In this document: positions 1 through 4,703 of the stretch, piece after piece
Position numbering within the stretch: position 1 is the stretch's first letter
How the letters are laid out: the number at the start of each line of letters is the position of its first letter
DNA from: an uncultured bacterium
GTDB lineage: Bacteria; Patescibacteriota; Minisyncoccia; Minisyncoccales; JAQTVQ01
Assembly: GCA_903839905.1 (NCBI GenBank)
Contig: CAIMDX010000031.1
Coordinates: 1 to 5,901 of the forward strand
Reading direction: 5' to 3'
DNA length: 5,901 bases
The notes under the pieces: model-generated
What the model was told of the DNA's origin: nothing
Databases searched by the model: none
The model's input: the letters and a program-made list of their open reading frames with translations, nothing else
Made by a program: the position numbers and the translations under genes

Positions 1-124
1 ATTTTTTAATTATAAAATGTATTCCAAGAGATGTTTCTCTCTTCTATGAAACCCTGATGAAACTTGTTCTTTCGCCAAGCCCTATTTTAACCAATTATCA
101 ATATAAGCCGCTTTCAGCTAATTT
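1..124. other. 5' non-coding leader upstream of the Xer gene
   Basis: No gene could be supported here. The Xer frame is closed by a TAA at 119-121, only one codon before its ATG, so the stretch is not an N-terminal extension of that gene. A TATAAG hexamer at 102-107 is a possible -10 box for the Xer gene, with a predicted leader of about 10 nt, but no good -35 lies 16-18 bp upstream. No Shine-Dalgarno-like sequence precedes the ATG. A third frame stays open from the left edge into the Xer gene (about 3-209). It has no recognisable product, so it is not called. Confidence 0.5.
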
Positions 125-1063
125 ATGCTCCAGTACCTTGAGGATTTCCTCTTATATATACAAACCAATAATTATTCGCCGGAAACGCTGTATAACTACG
201 AGCGCGATTTAAAAACCTTTGAAAGCTTCCTTGATAATGAGTTAAAAGTATCGTTTGAGAAGATAAATAAGAAAACTATTGAACAATATAAGGCATATTT
301 AGTATCACAAGACCGTAAAACGGCCCTAGGACAGGTTTCTGCGAAGAACTTGACTGCTGGTTCAATAAACCGCACTTTGTCCAGTCTGCGGGGCTATTTA
401 AAGTACCTTATAAAGATGGATTATCCCGCGCCGGTGCCTCCGCAGGTTATAGAAATGTTAAGGGCTGAAAAAAAACATGGCCGAGTCGGGGAGTTTAACG
501 AAATCGTAAAACTCATTGAATCCCCTTCAACTTTAGAAAAAAATAAAAAAGTTGGTATTCGCAACCGCACGATGCTGGAAATGGTTTTTTCAACTGGCAT
601 GAGAATTTCAGAACTGGTTAATATAAAAAAAGTCCAGATAGATAAAACAGGCCGCGTATTCATTCGCGGCAAGGGCAAAAAAGAAAGATTCGTGTATCTA
701 ACCCCTAGGGCTTATAAATGGATAAAAACCTATATCCAAGAGGCTCGCGGCGATGATCCGTCCCCTTACTTATTTATTCCAAGCAAAGGCAAGAACATCA
801 ATAAAAAAGATAAAAGAATATCCCCTAACTATCTGCAGGAAAGAATCAAATATTACCGCGAGCTACTGGGTTTTAATATCCCGACATCCTGCCACTCCAT
901 CAGGCACGCCTTTGCCACTTATCTGGCCGAAAATGGCGCCAATCCAGTCGCCATACAGATATTATTGGGCCACGAGTCGCTGGACACGACCACGCGCTAT
1001 GTCCATGCCTCGGATAGATACGCGGAAAAAAGCCACCATGACTTCCACCCGCTCAAAGACTAA
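125..1063 (+). CDS. XerC/XerD-family tyrosine site-specific recombinase
   Basis: The 312-residue product has the usual length of XerC/XerD. These enzymes cut and rejoin DNA through a covalent 3'-phosphotyrosine intermediate and typically resolve chromosome dimers at dif in the cytoplasm. The N-terminal SAM-like core-binding domain spans about residues 1-100 and the catalytic domain about 120-300. All active-site residues are visible: Arg160 in TGMRISEL, Lys183 in the GKGKKER beta-hairpin, His257 and Arg260 in HSIRHAF, His283 in LLGHES, and the nucleophile Tyr292 in TRYVH, nine residues after His283. An in-frame TAA lies one codon before the ATG, so the start is secure. It is the only gene at this end and converges on the uppS unit. 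XerC and XerD cannot be told apart from sequence alone, and a single Xer acting alone is possible, so no symbol is given. The intact domain layout and the housekeeping neighbours argue against a phage integrase. Confidence 0.93.
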   Translation: MLQYLEDFLLYIQTNNYSPETLYNYERDLKTFESFLDNELKVSFEKINKKTIEQYKAYLVSQDRKTALGQVSAKNLTAGSINRTLSSLRGYLKYLIKMDYPAPVPPQVIEMLRAEKKHGRVGEFNEIVKLIESPSTLEKNKKVGIRNRTMLEMVFSTGMRISELVNIKKVQIDKTGRVFIRGKGKKERFVYLTPRAYKWIKTYIQEARGDDPSPYLFIPSKGKNINKKDKRISPNYLQERIKYYRELLGFNIPTSCHSIRHAFATYLAENGANPVAIQILLGHESLDTTTRYVHASDRYAEKSHHDFHPLKD

Positions 1064-1076
1064 ATTTTGTTAAATC

Positions 1077-1205
1077 CTAATTAACCTAATTTCTAATTGA
1101 CCTAATGAAATCCCAATTTCTAATGACTAATGTCTAAAAATGATATATAAACGGTTCGGGATTTGGGTCATTGGGATTTGATTAGAAATTAGTTATTAGA
1201 AATTG
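1077..1205. repeat. AT-rich imperfect inverted repeat built from 7-bp CTAATNN units
   Basis: The gap between the convergent Xer and uppS genes holds two facing arms. Positions 1114-1137 pair with 1182-1205 at 22 of 24 bases, leaving a loop of about 44 nt. An alternative register pairs 1086-1097 with 1181-1192 (12/12) and 1108-1117 with 1170-1179 (10/10). Each arm is made of heptads. CTAAT or CTAAA starts at 1120, 1127 and 1134 on the left, and ATTAG starts at 1181, 1188 and 1195 on the right, each exactly 7 bp apart. Further CTAAT copies start at 1077, 1086, 1093 and 1102. Either transcript could fold into a long hairpin. No coding capacity is seen. It may be a dispersed intergenic repeat or MITE-like element, which one window cannot decide. 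Confidence 0.75.
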
Positions 1206-1208
1206 AAG

Positions 1209-1230
1209 TCGAGGCACGCCTCGATCTTTT
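1209..1230 (+). terminator. Probable intrinsic terminator between Xer and uppS genes (possibly bidirectional)
   Basis: TCGAGGC at 1209-1215 and GCCTCGA at 1218-1224 form a perfect 7-bp GC-rich stem (or 6 bp with a 4-nt loop). On the plus strand it is followed by TCTTTT, which makes it a plausible end point for the Xer transcript. The T-run overlaps the uppS stop codon. Read on the minus strand, the same hairpin lies just after the uppS stop, with a weaker tail (CTTCAATTTC). The plus-strand function is the better supported of the two. Confidence 0.6.
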
Positions 1231-1945
1231 AGGCTCCCTTCCGGCGCTCCCTCTCATTAAAATCGTTTATCGCCTTTTCAAAAAGTTCCGGGGTGAAATC
1301 CGGAAAAGTGGTCTCGGTAAAATATAATTGTGAATAGGCTGTGTCCCACATCATAAAGCCGGCTGAGTTGTGGGGGTCGCTTTCGGAGCCGGTCCTGATA
1401 AGCAAATCCACTGGCGGCAGGTCTTTGGACCATAAATTTTGTTTGATGACTCCCCCGTCTATTTTTGAAATTTTTCCCTCTTTAAACCGCTCGGCGATCT
1501 TTTGAACGCAATCTTTCATTTCGTCGGTGCCGTTATAGGCAACCATCATGGTCAAAAAGTGCTGATCATAGCCTTTGGTCTTTTCCATTATTTTCTTCAT
1601 GGCTTCCTGCGTATTTTTCGGAAAAATTTCCCGCCACCTGCCCAAAAAATTAACCCTGACTTTATTGTCGTGGATCTGTTTGCTATCCAAGGCCTTGCGA
1701 AAAAATTCATCAAAAATCTTGAATAAAAAGCTGACTTCCTGTTCGCTTCTTTTGGTCAAGTTATCCCAGGAAGCGCACCAAAACGAAAAGGCATAAATAT
1801 CCATTTCCAAGGCTTTTTCCAAAAGCTTATTCGTATTCTGGGCTCCTTGCTGGTGCCCGATCCAAGGCAGCAGTCCCCTTTTTTTGGCCCAACGGCGATT
1901 CCCGTCCGGAATGACGGCCACATGTTTGCAGAAATTATTTTCCAT
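1229..1945 (-). CDS. uppS: cis-Prenyltransferase, undecaprenyl diphosphate synthase family (divergent)
   Basis: The family condenses isopentenyl diphosphate units onto farnesyl diphosphate to make the polyprenyl carrier lipid for cell-wall and glycan precursors. It acts at the inner face of the membrane. With the ATG start the product has 238 residues, normal for UppS. Visible hallmarks are the pyrophosphate-binding PDGNRRWAKKRG (catalytic Asp14), the His in GHQQG (31), LLIRTG (Arg184), AYSQLYFT, PDF and the terminal RERR. Two motifs differ from textbook UppS. The AFSSENW region reads ASWDNLTKR. After IRTG, the usual short GExR-SN segment is replaced by a longer stretch ending in DPHNSAGFMMW. 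The ATG at 1945 is preferred over an in-frame TTG at 1960: it overlaps the upstream small gene by only 11 bp, suggesting translational coupling, and the extra five residues add nothing conserved. Product chain length cannot be inferred, so the undecaprenyl assignment is by family. Confidence 0.88.
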   Translation of the reverse strand: MENNFCKHVAVIPDGNRRWAKKRGLLPWIGHQQGAQNTNKLLEKALEMDIYAFSFWCASWDNLTKRSEQEVSFLFKIFDEFFRKALDSKQIHDNKVRVNFLGRWREIFPKNTQEAMKKIMEKTKGYDQHFLTMMVAYNGTDEMKDCVQKIAERFKEGKISKIDGGVIKQNLWSKDLPPVDLLIRTGSESDPHNSAGFMMWDTAYSQLYFTETTFPDFTPELFEKAINDFNERERRKGA

Positions 1946-2099
1946 AATTGTTTTGTTCAAATTGTATCGGTTGCTTGTCTTCCATCTTAGCGCTTAAATA
2001 GCCCAGCGCAAAAGAAAACAAGGCGATCAGGAAGACCGCGACAAATAGTATTATATCCGATTGGTAATCTTTGACAAATCTGCTTATTTTTGATAACAT
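1935..2099 (-). CDS. Small single-pass membrane protein, 54 residues, upstream of and overlapping uppS
   Basis: This short reading frame starts at an ATG (2099-2097), ends at TAA (1937-1935) and encodes 54 residues. The N-terminus is basic (MLSKISRFVKDYQSD). A hydrophobic helix follows at about residues 16-37 (DIILFVAVFLIALFSFALGY), and then a short polar tail (KMEDKQPIQFEQ and a few more residues). The positive N-terminus suggests the N-end is inside. Support for a real gene comes from three points: it fills an otherwise empty 150-bp gap, it overlaps the uppS ATG by 11 bp in another frame as in coupled operons, and it shows a clean membrane topology. From memory, Patescibacteria have similar proteins with a YQSDIIL-type start and a longer C-terminal domain. 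If so, this is a short or truncated form. The function is unknown. A link to envelope or lipid-carrier metabolism is only suggested by the neighbour. No Shine-Dalgarno is seen. Confidence 0.72.
   Translation of the reverse strand: MLSKISRFVKDYQSDIILFVAVFLIALFSFALGYLSAKMEDKQPIQFEQNNYGK
2071..2099 (+). promoter_or_regulatory. Sigma70-type extended -10 promoter for rpmA
   Basis: TTGACA at 2071-2076 is a perfect -35 box. A 17-bp spacer separates it from TAACAT at 2094-2099, and TGA directly before the -10 box makes an extended -10 (TGN). Transcription should start near 2106, giving a leader of about 30 nt before the rpmA ATG at 2136. The -10 box covers the start codon of the divergent 54-residue gene, so the whole promoter lies within that gene's first 30 bases. 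Confidence 0.75.
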
Positions 2100-2130
2100 T
2101 TCCGTTGTCAACTTAAACTTCTAAATTACT

Positions 2131-2160
2131 ATTCTATGTCAAAATCTTCAGGTTCATCAA
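2131..2160 (-). promoter_or_regulatory. Candidate promoter for the small membrane protein-uppS unit
   Basis: On the minus strand, TTGATG (2160-2155) and TAGAAT (2136-2131) are separated by 18 bp. The -10 differs from consensus at one base and the -35 at two. The predicted start is near 2124, about 25 nt before the ATG at 2099. The boxes lie inside the first codons of rpmA, and no better candidate was seen in the gap. Moderate to weak support. Confidence 0.4.
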
Positions 2161-2483
2161 CTATCGGACGCGACTCACAACCGAAATATCTCGGAGTAAA
2201 ACGCTATGAAGGCCAAACCGTTAAACTCGGTGAAGTTTTGATCAGGCAGCGCGGCACTAAATTCCACCCCGGAGTGAATGTCAAGCGCGGTTCGGACGAC
2301 ACTTTATACGCCGGAATAGCCGGAAAAGTTTATTTTACCACTAAAAGAAAACTTGGATTCAACGGTACCCAGAAAGAGATTAAAACCATCAATGTCGGCG
2401 ACAAACCGGTCAAAACCGAGGAAACCAAGAAAATCGCAAGAACCGCCAAAGCTGCAAAGAACGCCAAAAATGCTAAGAAATAG
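2136..2483 (+). CDS. rpmA: 50S ribosomal protein bL27
   Basis: bL27 is a large-subunit protein whose flexible N-terminus reaches toward the peptidyl-transferase centre. The 115-residue product contains the exact family signature GEVLIRQRGTKFHPG (residues 32-46), preceded by SSTIGRDSQPKYLGVKRYEG and followed by VKRGSDDTLYAGIAGKVYF. The N-terminus is about two residues shorter than the common MAHKKAGGSSRNGRDS form and has fewer basic residues. The C-terminus carries a Lys/Ala/Asn-rich tail from about residue 98 (KKIARTAKAAKNAKNAKK), making it longer than the usual 85-95 residues. The ATG is the only reasonable start, and no Shine-Dalgarno precedes it. Most bacteria place rpmA directly after rplU. 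Here it stands alone, with its own promoter and terminator, divergent from the small membrane protein gene and convergent with pyrG. Confidence 0.97.
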   Translation: MSKSSGSSTIGRDSQPKYLGVKRYEGQTVKLGEVLIRQRGTKFHPGVNVKRGSDDTLYAGIAGKVYFTTKRKLGFNGTQKEIKTINVGDKPVKTEETKKIARTAKAAKNAKNAKK

Positions 2484-2509
2484 TCTAAAATTTCAAAAAA
2501 CTTTCTAAG

Positions 2510-2536
2510 AAACCGCGACGCAAGTCGCGGTTTTTT
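2510..2536 (+). terminator. Strong intrinsic terminator of rpmA, shared with convergent pyrG
   Basis: A 10-bp stem (AAACCGCGAC at 2510-2519 with GTCGCGGTTT at 2524-2533) closes on a GCAA tetraloop of the stable GNRA class. It runs into a T-tract at 2531-2536 (TTTTTT), 27 bp after the rpmA stop. The pyrG stop lies immediately beyond on the other strand. Read that way, the hairpin is followed by TTTCTTAG, so it can probably also end the pyrG transcript, less strongly. Confidence 0.9.
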
Positions 2537-2537
2537 G

Positions 2538-4166
2538 TTATTTATTTTTCCCTTTTATCGCCGCCCCCACGAACTCGCGGAAGAGCGGCTGCGGGTTAAG
2601 CGGACGGGATTTGAACTCCGGGTGGAACTGGACGCCCACGAAAAACGGGTGGTCTTTGAGTTCTACTATCTCCACCAGGTCCTTTTCAGGATTAACGCCA
2701 GCCATAACCAAGCCGTTTTGTTCAAGCATCGGCCGATACTTATTATTAAGCTCGTAGCGGTGGCGGTGGCGTTCGGAGATGGTTTTGGTCTTATAGGCCC
2801 TAAAGGCCTGCGTATCGGGCTTTAAATCGCAATTATAGGCCCCTAAACGCATGGTGCCGCCGTACTTTTTCTCTTTGAGAAGGTCTTTTTGGCCGTTCAT
2901 CACATCAATCACCGGCTCCTGACAATCTGGTATAAATTCAGTAGAACTGGCCTTTTTCAAACCGCAAACATTCCTGGCAAATTCAATGGTCGCCAACTGC
3001 ATTCCAAGGCACAAGCCGAAAAACGGAATGTTGTTTTCCCTTAAAAATTGGATGGCTTTTATCTTTCCTTCCACTCCCCTAGTACCGAATCCGCCGGGCA
3101 CGATAATGCCGTCATATTGCCTTAATTCCTCTAAAGCCTTGGGATCATCTTCATATTTTTCAGCTGACAGCCAAACGATCTCCGGCTTTCTATTGTGGTA
3201 CCAGCAAGCGTGTTTGATGGATTCAATTACTGAAATATAGGAATCGGCTAAAATAAATTTTCCGCTTTCAAAATATTTTCCGACGATGCCGATTTTTATC
3301 GGCTCGCTAACTTTGGAAATTTTTTCAACCAGGTTTTCCCAATCGCCGAAATCATTTTTTTTGGAACTCATCCCGAATTTTCCTAAGATGCGGATTCCTA
3401 AATTTTCTTTGGCAAGATTTACCGGCACTTCGTAAATTGACTTCGCATCAAGCGCGGAAATCACATCTTCCGGGGCGACATTGCAGAAAATGGAAATTTT
3501 TCTTTTGCGCGGCTCGTCCAAAGGCTGGCTAGCCCGGGCCAAAATTATATCCGGTTGGATGCCAGCCTCGTTTAAAAGCCTTGCCGCCATTTGAGTCGGC
3601 TTGGTCTTCATTTCACCAATCATATCCGGCACGGGCAGATAAGAAACCAAAACAAAAAGCACGCCTTTTGGATTTTTTAATTTCAAAAGACGCGCTGCTT
3701 CCAAAAATAATAAATTTTGGTATTCTCCAACTGTGCCGCCTATTTCAATAAGAACAAAGTCTGCTTTGGATCTTTCGGCCAGAGTTTCTATTTTTTTGAT
3801 AACCTCGTTCGGAATATCAGGTACGACTTCCACGCAACGGCCGTTGTATTCAAGGTTTCTTTCTTTTTGGATAACGGTTTGATATACCTTTCCAGTAGTT
3901 AGATAGTTGTCATCGGTCAAGCTGATATCCAGAAACCTTTCGTAGTTGCCAACATCCTGGTCGCATTCCATGCCATCGTCGGTAACAAAGACTTCGCCGT
4001 GTTCAATCGGATTCATTGTTCCGGCATCCACATTGATATAGGGATCCATCTTTATGGCGGACACTTTAAAACCCTTGGTTTGGAGGATTTTTCCGATGGA
4101 CGCTGTTGATATTCCTTTTCCGATGCCCGACATTACGCCGCCGGCCACGAAGATATACTTAGCCAT
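2538..4166 (-). CDS. pyrG: CTP synthase (glutamine-hydrolysing)
   Basis: The enzyme converts UTP to CTP using ATP and glutamine-derived ammonia, the last step of de novo pyrimidine nucleotide synthesis in the cytosol. The 542-residue product matches the family's usual length. The synthase (amidoligase) domain, about 1-270, has the P-loop GGVMSGIGKGIS (Lys17), KMDPYINVDAGTM, the Mg-binding Asp71 in DQDVGNYERF and Glu141 in EIGGTVG, and KTKPTQ (187-192) of the UTP/CTP regulatory site. The class I glutamine amidotransferase domain, about 290-542, has PGGFGTRGVEG (357-367), the nucleophile Cys386 in GLCLGMQ, and His515 and Glu517 in FHPEF. RHRHRYE (466-472) is also conserved. All catalytic residues are intact. 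Relative to E. coli there is a small insertion near 300-308. The gene starts 26 bp after rplI on the same strand, so co-transcription is likely. No clear Shine-Dalgarno is seen. Confidence 0.98.
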   Translation of the reverse strand: MAKYIFVAGGVMSGIGKGISTASIGKILQTKGFKVSAIKMDPYINVDAGTMNPIEHGEVFVTDDGMECDQDVGNYERFLDISLTDDNYLTTGKVYQTVIQKERNLEYNGRCVEVVPDIPNEVIKKIETLAERSKADFVLIEIGGTVGEYQNLLFLEAARLLKLKNPKGVLFVLVSYLPVPDMIGEMKTKPTQMAARLLNEAGIQPDIILARASQPLDEPRKRKISIFCNVAPEDVISALDAKSIYEVPVNLAKENLGIRILGKFGMSSKKNDFGDWENLVEKISKVSEPIKIGIVGKYFESGKFILADSYISVIESIKHACWYHNRKPEIVWLSAEKYEDDPKALEELRQYDGIIVPGGFGTRGVEGKIKAIQFLRENNIPFFGLCLGMQLATIEFARNVCGLKKASSTEFIPDCQEPVIDVMNGQKDLLKEKKYGGTMRLGAYNCDLKPDTQAFRAYKTKTISERHRHRYELNNKYRPMLEQNGLVMAGVNPEKDLVEIVELKDHPFFVGVQFHPEFKSRPLNPQPLFREFVGAAIKGKNK

Positions 4167-4192
4167 TGCTCTGATAAGGCAATAATGAAATT

Positions 4193-4642
4193 TTACTTTT
4201 CTTGCGCGGTAACGATAACTTTTATTTCCGCTTCCAAATTATGATCCAATTTTAATTTCAAAGAATACTCTCCCTGGTCTTTAATCGGTTCTACCAATTC
4301 AATTTGGCTTTTCTTTACTTTAAAACCGAGTTCGCCAAGCTTATCCGCAATCTTTTGGGCGCTGACCAAAGAAAAAAGCTGACCTTCTTCGCCAACCGGT
4401 ACGGCGATAATAACTTCATAGCCATCCAGCTTAGAAGCTATTTCCTGGGCTTGTTTTAATTGTTCTTCCGCATTTTTCTCCATATTTACTTTTTGGCTTT
4501 CCAGCCATTTTAATGAATTTTTATCGGCAATTTTTACCAATTTTTTAGGAAGCAAGAAATTTCTGGCAAAACCGTCAGCCGTATCTTTAACATCGTATTT
4601 TTTCCCTAAATTTTCTACATCTTCTAGGAGTATCACTTTCAT
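4193..4642 (-). CDS. rplI: 50S ribosomal protein bL9
   Basis: bL9 binds 23S rRNA near the base of the L1 stalk and helps maintain reading-frame fidelity. The 149-residue length equals that of E. coli bL9. The N-terminal domain (1 to about 45) starts MKVILLEDVENLGKKYDV and contains the rRNA-binding DGFARNFLLPKK segment. A long charged connecting helix covers about 41-75 (KWLESQ...EEQLKQAQEIASKL). The C-terminal domain follows, including GQLFSLVSAQKIADKL, which matches the conserved GxLFGSVTxxxIAxxL region. Family members usually have a small residue after the LxP-x-G turn, and here it is KKL. The gene lies between the S41 peptidase (61-bp gap) and pyrG (26-bp gap), all on the minus strand. No Shine-Dalgarno and no convincing separate promoter is visible. 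Some CPR lineages are reported to lack bL9, so its presence is mildly informative. Confidence 0.97.
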   Translation of the reverse strand: MKVILLEDVENLGKKYDVKDTADGFARNFLLPKKLVKIADKNSLKWLESQKVNMEKNAEEQLKQAQEIASKLDGYEVIIAVPVGEEGQLFSLVSAQKIADKLGELGFKVKKSQIELVEPIKDQGEYSLKLKLDHNLEAEIKVIVTAQEK

Positions 4643-4703
4643 ATATTTTCAGCTCGCTGCCGTTTTGTTTAAACTTGGGCTTGCTGGATTTAACTTTATT
4701 ATC

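Noticed and set aside
3..209. A plus-strand frame open from the left edge into the Xer gene, possibly the tail of an upstream gene.
   Set aside because: It would overlap the Xer gene by 85 bp, its later part is just the shifted Xer sequence, and no family is recognisable. About 69 open codons at an edge is weak evidence.
753..1073. A 106-codon plus-strand frame inside the Xer gene.
   Set aside because: It overlaps in a shifted frame the segment encoding the catalytic HxxR, LLGH and Tyr motifs, and its translation looks like a frame shadow.
1064..1228. A dif-like Xer recombination site next to the recombinase gene.
   Set aside because: No 28-bp site with two 11-bp Xer arms and a 6-8 bp centre resembling known dif could be found. 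The inverted repeat here has 7-bp periodic arms and a 44-nt loop.
1229..1960. TTG start for uppS at 1960, giving 243 residues.
   Set aside because: An ATG five codons downstream gives a normal-length protein and a tighter 11-bp overlap with the upstream gene. The extra residues match no conserved feature.
2535..2825. A 96-codon plus-strand frame within the 3' part of pyrG.
   Set aside because: It lies antisense to conserved CTP synthase sequence, including the FHPEF region, and its translation has no recognisable domain.
4643..4703. A separate promoter for rplI in the 61-bp gap after the S41 gene.
   Set aside because: No -35/-10 pair with acceptable spacing could be found. GTTTAAAC is a simple palindrome without further support.
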